NCBI GenBank assembly: GCA_016871255.1
Contig: VFZH01000010.1
Location: forward strand, 1 to 46,955
DNA from: Acidimicrobiia bacterium
Lineage (GTDB): Bacteria; Acidobacteriota; Vicinamibacteria; Vicinamibacterales; UBA2999
DNA length: 46,955 nucleotides
Direction: 5' to 3'
Part shown: one piece after another, positions 16,463 through 25,174 of the stretch
How positions within the stretch are numbered: position 1 is the first letter of the stretch
Layout of the letters: each line of letters opens with the position of its first letter
The notes under the pieces: generated by a model
The model's input: the letters and a program-made list of their open reading frames with translations, nothing else
Databases searched by the model: none
Told to the model about the DNA's origin: nothing
Program-made: the position numbers and the translations under genes

Positions 16463-17722
16463 GTGCACCCGCTGATCCTCGACAATCTCGGCAAGCGGTA
16501 CGACGTGGAGGCTGCTGCGGAGAGTCCTCCCGGCACGTTTCGCGAGCGGCTCGCGCGCTGGCGGGACCTGCTGCTCTTCAGGCGTGGGCTCCGACCGGCG
16601 AAGAAGGAGTTCTGGGCGGTCCGCAACGTGTCGCTCACCGTCGAACCGGGCACCATCCTCGGCATCATCGGTCCGAACGGCGCGGGCAAGACGACGCTGC
16701 TGAAGATCCTGGCCCGTGTCACGCCGCCGACCGAGGGTCGCGCCACGGGGCATGGTCGCGTTGTGTCGCTGCTCGAGATGAACGCCGGGTTCAACCCCGA
16801 GTCGTCCGCGCGCGAGAACATCCTGATGAACGCAGCGCTCCACGGCATTTCGAAGGCGGAGGCGCTTGCGAGGACCAGGGACATCCTCGAGTGGGCCGAG
16901 CTCGAGGAGTTCGCCGACCAGCCCCTGAAGCACTACTCGAGCGGCATGGCGGTGCGCCTCGGCTTCTCGGTGGCGATCAACATGAACCCGCAGGTGCTGC
17001 TGGCCGACGAGGTCCTGGCCGTCGGTGACATGGCCTTCCAGGAGCGCTGCATGCAGGCCGTGATCGAGAGCGGCAAGCGGGGGCTGATCGTCCTCTTCGT
17101 GTCGCACGACATGGAGGCCATCGAGCGGGTGTGCAACCGCGTGCTCTGGCTGCACAAGGGGCAGGTGCAGAAGGTCGGGAGTCCTGACGAGGTTGTGGCC
17201 GACTACGAGGACGCGGTCTGGGCGCACTTCGACGCCGGCGCGTTCGAGCGTGGCCGGCGCAGCAGCCGGTTCGCGGCGATCCGCGGCGCCAAGCTGCTGT
17301 CGTCAGCGGGAAGGGAGATCGGCGCCGCCAATGTCACCGAGGACGTGTTCATCGCCATCGAGATCGAGGCGTTCAAGGCGGTGGCCGTGAGAGGGGCCGT
17401 GGATCTCAACGCGAGGAACCAGCTCGTGTTCCGGTGCGAGGACGCCGACTTCCGGCGGGTCACGGCCGGCTTCTACCAGGTCCGCCTGCGCATCCCCGCG
17501 AACCTGCTCTCGGACATCAGCTACACGGCTACTGTCAGCGTGACGACGCTGCGCGAAGGCCAGACTCGGGAGTACCGGCTCATCGCGTACAACGCACTGA
17601 CGTTCATGGCCTTCCACCCCGAACGGGAGGCGCGCGTCGCGGTCAAGGGCAAGCTGGGCAAGACCGGACTGATGGCGCCGAAACTGGAGTGGAGCATCGA
17701 GGAGCACCATGTCGCAGTCTGA
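16463..17722 (+). CDS. wzt: ABC transporter ATP-binding protein for polysaccharide export
   Basis: The 419-residue protein has Walker A GPNGAGKTT (residues 70-78), the signature YSSGMAVRL (158-166), Walker B LLADE with D182 and E183, and the switch His in FVSHDM. The extra N-terminal stretch before the first strand and the IIGPNGAGKTTLLKIL core are typical of Wzt and KpsT-type exporters. Residues from about 255 on form a beta-rich domain matching the position of the Wzt C-terminal carbohydrate-binding domain, which in characterised systems recognises a terminal modification of the chain. The GTG start is immediately followed by the conserved HPLILDNLGKRY. It overlaps the permease gene by 14 bases. 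Confidence 0.93.
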   Translation: MHPLILDNLGKRYDVEAAAESPPGTFRERLARWRDLLLFRRGLRPAKKEFWAVRNVSLTVEPGTILGIIGPNGAGKTTLLKILARVTPPTEGRATGHGRVVSLLEMNAGFNPESSARENILMNAALHGISKAEALARTRDILEWAELEEFADQPLKHYSSGMAVRLGFSVAINMNPQVLLADEVLAVGDMAFQERCMQAVIESGKRGLIVLFVSHDMEAIERVCNRVLWLHKGQVQKVGSPDEVVADYEDAVWAHFDAGAFERGRRSSRFAAIRGAKLLSSAGREIGAANVTEDVFIAIEIEAFKAVAVRGAVDLNARNQLVFRCEDADFRRVTAGFYQVRLRIPANLLSDISYTATVSVTTLREGQTREYRLIAYNALTFMAFHPEREARVAVKGKLGKTGLMAPKLEWSIEEHHVAV

Positions 17723-18602
17723 AGCCGCGGCCAGCGCCGGCCATCTAACCGGCGCTGGTGATCTCCAGCCCTGGGTGATCGAGCCGATCCAGACTGGTTT
17801 CATCGCCGCCGTGCGCGAGTTCTGGAGCTACCGCCGCCTGCTGATGTTCTTCGCGCGCAAGATCGTCGTGGAACGGTACAAGAAGACGACCCTCGGCGGC
17901 TTCTGGCTGATCGCCCGGCCGGCGCTGCCCCTGGTGCTGAATGTCATCATCTTCGGTGCGATCCTCGGCGTGGCGTCCGACGGCTTGCCCTACGCGATGT
18001 TCTTCCTCGTGGGCGCCAGCGCCTGGATGATCTTCCAGCGCGGCCTGCTGCGCGTCACGCTCAGCGTGGATTCGCAGGCCGGTCTGGCGAAGAAGCTGTA
18101 CTTCCCGAGACTGATCCTGCCGTTCGCTGGGATCGCGCCCGCCATCGTGGACTTCCTCGTGTACATCCTGCTGATGATCGTGCTGGCGCTGATCTACCTC
18201 GTCAAGGACGGCCACTGGTACCTGCTCTTCGGACCGCGCCTGCTGCTGGCCCTGTACGCGACGTTCATCATCATGCTGATGACGATCGGTGTCGGCCTGA
18301 TCACGACGGTGTACCAGGTCAGGCATGCCGAGGTCCGGTTCGTGATCGGACACTTCACCGGTTTCTGGATGTTTCTGACCCCGGTGGTGTACCCGATGTC
18401 CCAGATTCCCGGTTCGATGCATTGGGCGGTGTACATGAACCCGCTGTCCGCGCCCGTCGAGACGTTCCGGTGGGCGATCCTCGGCGTTGGCACGCTGCCC
18501 GTGATCCCGCTGGTGCTCTCGTCGGTGGGCATCGTGCTGTTCACGGTGGTCAGCGCCGTGTTCTTCAACCGATCCCAGGGTTCGACTGTCGACGAACTGT
18601 AG
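17709..18602 (+). CDS. wzm: ABC-2 type polysaccharide export permease
   Basis: The 297-residue integral membrane protein has about six hydrophobic segments (near residues 66-89, 93-112, 133-165, 172-202, 211-230 and 262-286). The cytoplasmic N-terminal part includes ERYKKTTLGGFWLIARP, the region seen before the first helix in Wzm, KpsM and TagG. It would pair with the overlapping ATPase to move an undecaprenyl-linked, fully polymerised glycan across the inner membrane. Its ATG lies inside the end of the ATPase gene, and the next gene begins only one base after its stop. Confidence 0.93.
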   Translation: MSQSEAAASAGHLTGAGDLQPWVIEPIQTGFIAAVREFWSYRRLLMFFARKIVVERYKKTTLGGFWLIARPALPLVLNVIIFGAILGVASDGLPYAMFFLVGASAWMIFQRGLLRVTLSVDSQAGLAKKLYFPRLILPFAGIAPAIVDFLVYILLMIVLALIYLVKDGHWYLLFGPRLLLALYATFIIMLMTIGVGLITTVYQVRHAEVRFVIGHFTGFWMFLTPVVYPMSQIPGSMHWAVYMNPLSAPVETFRWAILGVGTLPVIPLVLSSVGIVLFTVVSAVFFNRSQGSTVDEL

Positions 18603-18603
18603 G

Positions 18604-19860
18604 GTGAAAACGTCCCTGCTCCAGCGAGGGCTCGCGCGGTTCGGCCGGATGCTGCGGCCGCTGTTCGCTCCGGACGCCGAGGCCGATCGAGCGCGTTTCG
18701 AAGCCTTCGCGAAGGGCCAGCGCGAGGCCGTCGAGCGCCTGCAGCGGCGGGGCCACGCGCAGTCGGAGCGCCTGACGGAGGTGATGCGCGAGGTCGAGCA
18801 GCTCCGCAAGCAGACCTCCGGGCTGCGCGCGCGCCTCTCGCGGCAGCTCCAGTTCAGCGAGCGGGTGCTGAAGCGCGTCAGCGAGCGCAGCGTCGAGATC
18901 GGCGAAGAGCGCGTCTTCGATCGGCTGGCGCGGATCGGCCGTTCGTCGCAGGCCGTGCTCGTCGGCCCCTGGACGGGCGAAGTCGGCTTCGAGCTGATCT
19001 ACTGGGTCCCGTTCCTGCGCTGGGCCCTCGGCCACGCCGGGATCGATCCCGCCCGCGTCACCGTGTTCTCCAGGGGCGGGGCGCGGCCGTGGTACGACGG
19101 GCTGGCGAACGAGTACGTGGACGCGCTCGACTTCACCACCGCCGACGAGTTCCGGACGCGAACAGCCGTCAGCCGGAAGCAGCGGGGGCTGACCGCGTTC
19201 GATCGCGATCTGCTCCGGCGGGCGTGCGCCGCCCGCGGCGGCGCGCCGGCCCTGATTCACCCAGCCATGATGTACGCGCTGTTCTACCCGTACTGGCGGC
19301 GCGAGGCCCCCCTGGCCCGTGTCCTCGAGTACGTCCGTCCGAGGCGCCACGAGCCGCCGGCACCCCCGGCGGTCCCGCTGCCGGACGACTACGTGGCGGT
19401 GCGGTTCTACTTCAGCGACTGCTTTCCTGACACCCCTGGCAACCGGGCGTTCGTCTCGGCGGTCATCGGCGCGCTGGCCGACCGTCACGACGTGGTCGTC
19501 CTGCACGCCGGGCTGGGCCTGGACGACCACGCCGACACGGCGGTGCACGGGCGGGACCGCGTCCACGTGATCGACGCGGGCGTGTCACCGCGCGACAACC
19601 TCGCCCTGCAGACCGCGATCATCGCCCGGGCGCGCGCGTTCGTCGGCACCTACGGCGGGTTTTCGTACCTGGCCCCGCTTCACGGTGTGGACACCGTCGC
19701 CTTCTATTCGGACCGGAACTTCCAGGTGTCGCACCTGCACATGGCGCAGCACATCAGCGCCGAGGTCGGCGGCGGCACGCTCGTGCCGCTGGATGTCGCC
19801 CACGCGGCGCTCCTGCAGGACGTGCTGCCCGGGAGCCGTTCGCCGGCGGTGGCCCGCTGA
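18604..19860 (+). CDS. Unrecognised protein: N-terminal coiled coil plus transferase-like domain
   Basis: I cannot name this 418-residue protein. Residues about 25-110 are charged and heptad-like (RFEAFAKGQREAVERLQ and so on), suggesting a coiled coil. Then comes a conserved-looking VGPWTGEVGFELIYWVPFLR (residues 120-139) that reads like the start of a catalytic fold, and later a FVGTYGGFSYLAPLHG segment. That last segment resembles the donor-site loop of GT-B and fucosyltransferase-like enzymes. There is no signal peptide or membrane helix. Its position right after wzm suggests a late-acting or chain-related transferase, possibly with the coiled coil serving as a ruler or oligomerisation arm. 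The start is GTG. Confidence 0.5.
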   Translation: MKTSLLQRGLARFGRMLRPLFAPDAEADRARFEAFAKGQREAVERLQRRGHAQSERLTEVMREVEQLRKQTSGLRARLSRQLQFSERVLKRVSERSVEIGEERVFDRLARIGRSSQAVLVGPWTGEVGFELIYWVPFLRWALGHAGIDPARVTVFSRGGARPWYDGLANEYVDALDFTTADEFRTRTAVSRKQRGLTAFDRDLLRRACAARGGAPALIHPAMMYALFYPYWRREAPLARVLEYVRPRRHEPPAPPAVPLPDDYVAVRFYFSDCFPDTPGNRAFVSAVIGALADRHDVVVLHAGLGLDDHADTAVHGRDRVHVIDAGVSPRDNLALQTAIIARARAFVGTYGGFSYLAPLHGVDTVAFYSDRNFQVSHLHMAQHISAEVGGGTLVPLDVAHAALLQDVLPGSRSPAVAR

Positions 19861-19912
19861 TCAGGCGGGTCCGGTCGAGGCCGGTACGTGCCGGTTCGGG
19901 AGAGGGTGGCGC

Positions 19913-20785
19913 GTGAAGGTGTGCCCGTCGTGTTCATCGCGGTACAGAGCACCTGACTGGGTGTGCCCGTCGTGCGGCTGGGCTCCTCTGCGTCGCGGGG
20001 ATCTCTGGGACGTCGTCGGCGATGCGCCTCTTGTGGACGTGGGGTACGAGGCGCACATGTTCGACGACATGGCCGCCGTCGAGGATGTCCACTTCTGGCA
20101 CCGTGCGAGGAACGCACTCATCGTGTGGGCGCTCACGCGGTACTTCCCCGCAGCGGCCAGTATGCTGGAGGCCGGGTGTGGAAACGGACAGGTGCTGAGG
20201 GCCGTCGCGCGCGCCAGGCCAGGGTTGCGGCTGGCCGCCTCGGAGGTGTTCCTCGAAGGCCTGGAGACAGCCGCTCGTTCCCTGTCGGGGGCCGAGTTCG
20301 TGCGGGCGGACATCCGGGATCTGCCCTTCGACGCCGAGTTCGACGTCGTGGGCGCGTTCGATGTGCTGGAGCACGTGGATCGGCACGAGGACGCGATGCG
20401 GTGCCTCGTGCGGAGCGCACGGCCGGGCGGTGGAATCCTGATTACCGTGCCGCAGCATCAGTGGCTCTGGTCCGAGGTGGATGCGTACTCCGGACACTGC
20501 CGGCGCTACTCGCGCGGGTCGCTTCGTCGCCTCATGGAGGACGCAGGGCTGGACGTGCTGCGCATGACGTCGTTCGTGACGCTGCTGCTGCCGGCCATGG
20601 TGGCCTCGAGGCTGACGCAGCGCCGTGCGTTCGCGCCCGGCGCGGAGGCGCACCCCGGTTCGCTGGTCAGCGGGGTGGCGTCTGGTGTGATGGGCATGGA
20701 ACGGGCGCTGATCAGGGCCGGCGTTTCGATGCCGCTGGGCGGTTCGCTGCTGGCCGTGGCGAGACGGCCGGCGACCGCCGCGTAG
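19913..20785 (+). CDS. Zinc-ribbon class I methyltransferase
   Basis: The protein begins with a compact zinc ribbon (C4, C7, C18, C21, two CPSC knuckles). It continues with a methyltransferase core that has MLEAGCGNGQVL (residues 84-95), FDVLEHVDRHEDAM and GGGILITVPQHQWLW. The QHQWLWSEVD followed by GHCRRYSR is a pattern I have met in sugar- or lipid-linked methyltransferases of polysaccharide clusters. The C-terminal part has hydrophobic stretches that may lie at the membrane. The GTG start is preceded by a good GAGAGGG ribosome-binding site, which is why I preferred it over in-frame upstream starts inside the previous gene. Length is 290 residues. Confidence 0.8.
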   Translation: MKVCPSCSSRYRAPDWVCPSCGWAPLRRGDLWDVVGDAPLVDVGYEAHMFDDMAAVEDVHFWHRARNALIVWALTRYFPAAASMLEAGCGNGQVLRAVARARPGLRLAASEVFLEGLETAARSLSGAEFVRADIRDLPFDAEFDVVGAFDVLEHVDRHEDAMRCLVRSARPGGGILITVPQHQWLWSEVDAYSGHCRRYSRGSLRRLMEDAGLDVLRMTSFVTLLLPAMVASRLTQRRAFAPGAEAHPGSLVSGVASGVMGMERALIRAGVSMPLGGSLLAVARRPATAA

Positions 20786-20885
20786 GGCGGCGAAGCCCGG
20801 AGAGCGCCGGCTCGCACGCCGGCCAGGTGGAGCCGATGCACACAAGGTGGTCGTGGTGACCGAAACCTCTCTTTCAAAGGATGAC

Positions 20886-22034
20886 ATGCCAGCCTGTATC
20901 GTCTGCGGCGGACGCGACTGGCGCCCGCTGCCCGATCCGCTGCCGGCCCGTTCGATCACGACGGCGGGGCGCATCGTCGACCAGCCACTGGGGAAGGCCC
21001 AGTGCACCAGCTGCGCCCTGGTCCAGCGCACGGGGGCGGGGCTGCTGGCCCGTACGGATTTCTACGAGAAGCGTTACAGCTTCTATCACCGTCCGGGAGC
21101 GGAACGGTTCGACCGTGGGCGATACGCGGCGATGGCCGCGTGGATCGCCGGTGTCCTGCCGGGCGCGCCTGGCCGGGTGCTCGATGCCGGATGCGGACGG
21201 GGCTGGATGCTGCAGGCCATGCAGGCCGCGCTGCCGGACAGCCGCTTCCAGGGCGTCGAGCCATCCGAGGAGGAGAGCGAGAACGCGAGGCGCCTCGGGT
21301 TCGAGGTGGTGACCAGCCGTGTCGGGTCGGCCTGGCAGGCCGACGAGGCCTTTGACCTCGTGTATGCCACCAACGTCGTGGAGCACACCGACTCACCAGT
21401 TGAGTTCCTCGCGGCCCTCGGACACCTGATCACGCCGTCGGGGCGGATTGTCATCACCTGCCCTGATGCGACGCTGCCCAACCAGGAGATGATGTTTGCC
21501 GATCAGAACTTCTCCCTCCTGCCCGCGCACTTCGAAGCGCTCGCGTCGGGTGCCGGGCTGCGGCTGCTCGAATGGCGTCCGCCACCGGGCGAGGTGAGCC
21601 TGCGTGACAAGCAGCTGATCGTGCTGGGCCGACCGGAGGCGGGGCCGCCAGGCCTGCCGCCCCCCGCCCCGCCTGATGCGGGCTCGCTGTACGACCGCCG
21701 CTGCGACTATCTGAACTCGTGGAAGAGGTGCGAGCGGAGACTGGCGTCCGCGTGCGCGGCGTCCGCGCGTGCGATCCACTTCGGCACCAGTACGTGGGGC
21801 TTCCTGCTGGCGGGCTACTGTCCGGCGTACTGGGATCTCGTGACCACCTGTACCATCGACGGCGGAACCGGTCAGTTTCTGGGGAAGCCGGTCGCTGACA
21901 CCGATGAGTTGCGGGTGCAGGCCGGCGACGTGGTCGTGCTGGGTGTGGATCCTGACAAGCAGGCCTCGTTCGCGCGGCGGTTCGAGCCGGCGGGTGCGAC
22001 GTGTGTCACCTGGGCTGACCTGATCGTCAGGTAG
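20886..22034 (+). CDS. Zinc-ribbon class I methyltransferase with C-terminal Rossmann-like domain
   Basis: The 382-residue protein has the same three-part design as the methyltransferase near 8 kb: Cys pairs C4/C7 and C40/C43, a SAM core with VLDAGCGRGWML (about residues 98-109) and VVEHTDSPVEFL, and a C-terminal domain from about residue 280 with FGTSTWGFLLAGY and a VVLGVDPDKQ end. Sugar C-methyltransferases and related enzymes share this layout. The ATG was chosen because AAAGG lies five bases upstream and the zinc ribbon begins at once. In-frame GTG codons 30-39 bases upstream are possible. The gene converges with the minus-strand wecE and their ends overlap by eight bases. Confidence 0.8.
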   Translation: MPACIVCGGRDWRPLPDPLPARSITTAGRIVDQPLGKAQCTSCALVQRTGAGLLARTDFYEKRYSFYHRPGAERFDRGRYAAMAAWIAGVLPGAPGRVLDAGCGRGWMLQAMQAALPDSRFQGVEPSEEESENARRLGFEVVTSRVGSAWQADEAFDLVYATNVVEHTDSPVEFLAALGHLITPSGRIVITCPDATLPNQEMMFADQNFSLLPAHFEALASGAGLRLLEWRPPPGEVSLRDKQLIVLGRPEAGPPGLPPPAPPDAGSLYDRRCDYLNSWKRCERRLASACAASARAIHFGTSTWGFLLAGYCPAYWDLVTTCTIDGGTGQFLGKPVADTDELRVQAGDVVVLGVDPDKQASFARRFEPAGATCVTWADLIVR

Positions 22035-23196
22035 TGCCGCCGGCCGGCCGGATCCGGTTCAGCAGTCCAGCCAGCAGCCTGGCCACGTCCGCGGGGGCTT
22101 CGCGGTTCATGCCCGCCCACAGCGGAAGGCGAATGAGGCGTGCTGCCCGATCCTCGGTGACCGGAAGGGGACCGGCAGCGCGCCCGAACCGCCGTCCGGC
22201 CGGGGACTGGTGCAGCGGAACGTAGTGAAAGACCGCGTTCACGCCATGCCGATTGAGCTCCGCGAGCACCTGCTCACGCGGGGTGCCGGCCGGCAGCACC
22301 AGGGCAAACAGGTGCGCGTTGTGGGTGACGTCCCCGGGCACGACCGGCCGGCGGACGCCCAGGGTCTCGAGGGGTGCGCAGGCATCGTAGTAGGCCTGCC
22401 AGAGGTGCAGGCGTTCCGCAGTGATGGCCGCCGCCTCCTCGAGCTGGGCGTACAGGAATGCGGCTGCCAGCTCGCCCGGGAGGAACGACGATCCGACATC
22501 CACCCAGGTGTACCGGTCGACTTCACCCCTGAAGAACCGGGAGCGATCCGTCCCCTTCTCCCACAGGACCTCCGCCCGCTCCAGGAAGCGGGAAGCCCGG
22601 ATGGCCAGCGCCCCTCCCTCGCCGCAGGTGACGTTCTTGGTCTCGTGGAAGCTGAGCGCGCCGAGATGGCCCAGTGAGCCCAGTGGCCGACCGCGATAGG
22701 AGGCAAGGAGCCCCTGCGCGGCATCCTCGATGACGAGAAGACCGTGGCGATCCGCGATCGCCATGATCGCATCCATGTCGCAGCCGACCCCCGCGTAGTG
22801 CACGGGAACGATCGCGCGGGTGCGGGGCGTGATCGCGTCTTCGATGAGCCGCTCGTCCAGGTTCAGCGTGTCGGGTCGGATATCCACAAAGACGGGTGTG
22901 GCGCCGCGGAGGACGAAGGCGTTGGCTGTCGAGACGAAGGTGAACGACGGCATGATGACCTCGTCGCCGGGGCCGAGGTCGAGGAGCAGGGCGGCCATTT
23001 CCAGCGCCGCCGTGCAGGAGTGGGTGAGCAGGACACCGGGTACGCCCAGTGTGCTCCTGAGCCAGTCGTGGCAGCGACGCGTGAAGCCTCCGTTTCCGGC
23101 GAGCTGTCCCGAGTCAATGGCTTCGCGGATGTAGGTGAACTCCCGGCCGGTCAGCATGGGAAGGTTGAAGGGCAGGATCTCGCGGTCGCTCATCAC
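22027..23196 (-). CDS. wecE: dTDP-4-amino-4,6-dideoxygalactose transaminase (WecE/RffA type)
   Basis: This 389-residue protein follows Escherichia coli WecE closely over its whole length as I recall it. Matches include GGFTRRC near the N terminus, LLTHSCTAALEMAALLLD, DEVIMPSFTFVSTANAFVLR, RAIVPVHYAGV, the PLP lysine in SFHETKNVTCGEGG (K187), EKGTDRSRFFRGEVD and the HYVPLH segment. WecE moves an amino group from glutamate to C4 of dTDP-4-keto-6-deoxyglucose, giving dTDP-Fuc4N. Two adjacent ATGs fit the start, and the second overlaps the stop of the WbqC-like gene (ATGA). The acyl carrier and acyltransferase genes nearby suggest that the amine is acylated. Confidence 0.93.
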   Translation of the reverse strand: MMSDREILPFNLPMLTGREFTYIREAIDSGQLAGNGGFTRRCHDWLRSTLGVPGVLLTHSCTAALEMAALLLDLGPGDEVIMPSFTFVSTANAFVLRGATPVFVDIRPDTLNLDERLIEDAITPRTRAIVPVHYAGVGCDMDAIMAIADRHGLLVIEDAAQGLLASYRGRPLGSLGHLGALSFHETKNVTCGEGGALAIRASRFLERAEVLWEKGTDRSRFFRGEVDRYTWVDVGSSFLPGELAAAFLYAQLEEAAAITAERLHLWQAYYDACAPLETLGVRRPVVPGDVTHNAHLFALVLPAGTPREQVLAELNRHGVNAVFHYVPLHQSPAGRRFGRAAGPLPVTEDRAARLIRLPLWAGMNREAPADVARLLAGLLNRIRPAGGTT

Positions 23197-23897
23197 AGCG
23201 CCTTCATGTAGCGGAGGGCGTCCGGCCCCTCACTGAACAGGAGGTCGAGCGCGGTGACCGCGTGGTCGAACGGAGGATGGGGCTGCGCGTATTCCGGGTA
23301 CCCCGAGTAGTCCACGAAGCGCACGGCGATGCCGGCGGCGTTGAACGCTGCCTCGTCGAGATAGCTTCTCGCGCTGGGGCCCGAGAGGTACTCCGTCGCG
23401 CCGGTGGCGAGGCACACGTCGATGAGGCGCTGGTTCCGTTCGGGTCGTGTGGGATAGTCGAACGACCACGAGAGGGGCGTGGAAATGCCGAGCGCGTGAC
23501 ACGTGGCGGTGATGAACGCGTGGTTGACGATGCTCAGTCTGTTCGAGGGCGGTTGCTCGAAGAGCGGCTGAAAACGCGGCGCGTACGTGTCGAAGAACGG
23601 CGCCCGGGCGTAGCTGTTCCGGATCCGGGCCCAGTGGGCATGGCCCCAGTCGGCGTCCGCGATCCTGGTGTCACGGATTGCCTGGAGGTAGCGTCCCTTC
23701 GAGGCGATCGGGAGCGACAGCCACGCCGGACCGTCCTTGGTCTTGATGCGGTTGCGGCTGCGCCAGTCCCGTCTCGTGAACTGCACGTCGTCGAGCAGGA
23801 TGAACTCATCGACGGCACGGATCAGGTCGAAGTAACCTTTCCATGGCAGGTAGCTCGACTGCACAATCGCAACTCGCTTACGGGGGCGGCCGGGCAT
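23193..23897 (-). CDS. WbqC-like family protein
   Basis: The 234-residue protein opens with RVAIVQSSYLPWKGYFDLI and continues with FILLDDVQFTRRDWRSRNRI and WLSLPI, the pattern of the WbqC-like family found in many O-antigen clusters. No biochemical function is firmly established for the family as far as I know. Genes of this type often sit next to sugar aminotransferases, and here the stop overlaps the wecE start. I put the start at the ATG just before the conserved domain, because upstream in-frame sequence runs into the divergent intergenic region. It could take part in further modification of the 4-amino sugar. Confidence 0.85.
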   Translation of the reverse strand: MPGRPRKRVAIVQSSYLPWKGYFDLIRAVDEFILLDDVQFTRRDWRSRNRIKTKDGPAWLSLPIASKGRYLQAIRDTRIADADWGHAHWARIRNSYARAPFFDTYAPRFQPLFEQPPSNRLSIVNHAFITATCHALGISTPLSWSFDYPTRPERNQRLIDVCLATGATEYLSGPSARSYLDEAAFNAAGIAVRFVDYSGYPEYAQPHPPFDHAVTALDLLFSEGPDALRYMKAL

Positions 23898-23966
23898 GCG
23901 GTTCGTCGGGGCACGCCAGCGTACCACACGGCCGGCGCAGCGGTTCCCGCCGCGAACGGTCGTCGC

Positions 23967-23972
23967 TATACT
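23967..23972 (+). promoter_or_regulatory. Possible -10 element for the GT2/ACP operon
   Basis: TATACT lies in the 100-base divergent gap between the WbqC-like gene and the GT2 gene, 25 bases ahead of the GT2 ATG. It is an AT-rich patch in GC-rich DNA and matches five of six consensus bases. The hexamer at a 17-base spacing is TTCCCG, a weak -35. Other evidence for transcription start is lacking. Confidence 0.4.
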
Positions 23973-23997
23973 CGCGTGCTGATGACTGTCGTTCACG

Positions 23998-24957
23998 ATG
24001 CCTGAACGTTCCATGCCCGCGCTGTCCGTCGTTGCGACGCTGTTTCGTTCCTCGGCGCACATCCGGGAGTTCCATCGCCGGATGTCGGCCGCGGCGTCCA
24101 GGGTTACACGTGACTACGAGATCGTGTTCGTGGACGACGGCTCGCCCGACGACTCGCTGGAGATCGCCACACACCTGGTGGCAAGCGATCCCCACGTGAA
24201 GGTGGTCGAGTTGTCAAGGAACTTCGGGCACCACCGCGCCATGATGACCGGGCTGAGCCACGCGCGGGGTGCGCTGGTGTTCCTGATCGACGTCGACCTG
24301 GAAGAGCGTCCCGAGTGGCTCTCGGAGTTCCACGAACGGCTGCGGGCCGATGGGTCCGACGTCGTGTACGGGTACCAGAGCACGCGCAAGGGACGGGTGC
24401 TGGAGCGGGCCGGCGGGGCGCTGCACTGGTGGCTGATCCGGTGGCTGGCCAGCTACCCGGTGCCGTCGAATCTCACGACGGCACGGCTCATGACCAGGCA
24501 GTACGTACGCGCCCTGCTCCGGCACAGGGAACAGAGGACGGCGCTGGGCGGACTGTTCGCGCTCACCGGGTTCCGTCAGCAGGGTGTGGCCGTATCGAAG
24601 GGGAGTCGCGCCGAAACGTCATACACTGTGCTGAAACGTGCGGCGATGGCGCTGGAGGGTGTGACCGCGTTCAGCGAGAAGCCGTTGGTGCTGGTCTTCT
24701 TCGGCGGAGCCGTCATCTTCGCCCTGTCGCTCCTGGTTGCCGCGTACCTCGTGGGCAGGAGACTGACGGGGACGATGCTGCCGGGATGGGTATCCGTCAT
24801 CGTGTCGGTCTGGATGCTCGGGGGGCTCGCGATCGCCAGCATCGGCGTCGTGGGCCTGTATGTCGCCCGTATCTTCGTCGAAACCAAGCGCCGGCCGTAC
24901 TCCATCGTGCGTCGCATCCACGCACATCCCGACGCCGCGACAGATGAACAGACTTGA
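23998..24957 (+). CDS. GT2 glycosyltransferase of the DPM1/ArnC type
   Basis: The 319-residue enzyme has the classic GT2 elements: YEIVFVDDGSPDDSLE, the NFGHHRAMMTGLSHA segment, and IDVDLEERPEWL carrying the DxD-like metal site. Two C-terminal membrane helices (near residues 225-250 and 264-294) follow. This form matches dolichyl/undecaprenyl-phosphate sugar transferases such as ArnC and GtrB, which attach a sugar to a polyprenyl phosphate for use on the outer side of the membrane. It may prepare a lipid-linked donor for modification of the exported chain. The start ATG is weakly supported by a ribosome-binding site, and a second ATG lies five codons in. Its 3' end overlaps the acyl carrier gene. 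Confidence 0.85.
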   Translation: MPERSMPALSVVATLFRSSAHIREFHRRMSAAASRVTRDYEIVFVDDGSPDDSLEIATHLVASDPHVKVVELSRNFGHHRAMMTGLSHARGALVFLIDVDLEERPEWLSEFHERLRADGSDVVYGYQSTRKGRVLERAGGALHWWLIRWLASYPVPSNLTTARLMTRQYVRALLRHREQRTALGGLFALTGFRQQGVAVSKGSRAETSYTVLKRAAMALEGVTAFSEKPLVLVFFGGAVIFALSLLVAAYLVGRRLTGTMLPGWVSVIVSVWMLGGLAIASIGVVGLYVARIFVETKRRPYSIVRRIHAHPDAATDEQT

Positions 24958-25174
24958 CCACTTGATACGCGAGGTCTTCGAGGATGAGGCCGGCACGCTG
25001 GGTGACGACACCCCCTTCGCCGCCGCGGGCGGCTGGGACTCCCTCAAACACGTGCACCTCGTCGTGGGTGTCGAGTCCAGGTTCGGTGTGGAACTGACCG
25101 CCGACGAGGTCGCGCACCTCACGTCGAAGGCTGCCGTGCGACGGGTGCTCATGGACCGCGCGGTATGGCCGTAG
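24944..25174 (+). CDS. Stand-alone acyl carrier protein
   Basis: The 76-residue protein has the four-helix carrier-protein pattern, and S33 in GGWDSLKHVHLVV is the expected phosphopantetheine site. It ends with a short basic helix. The ATG lies within the end of the GT2 gene (14-base overlap), and its own stop overlaps the next start by 10 bases. That tight coupling ties it to the SDR and adenylation genes. A free carrier here implies that an acyl or aminoacyl group is held as a thioester before transfer to a sugar amine. A housekeeping fatty-acid ACP is less likely given the context. Confidence 0.88.
   Translation: MNRLDHLIREVFEDEAGTLGDDTPFAAAGGWDSLKHVHLVVGVESRFGVELTADEVAHLTSKAAVRRVLMDRAVWP

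Noticed and set aside
20805-20822. Inverted repeat GCCGGC-N6-GCCGGC between the two zinc-ribbon methyltransferase genes
   Set aside because: Six-base GC palindromes are frequent by chance at this base composition, and no T-run or repeat copy was seen.
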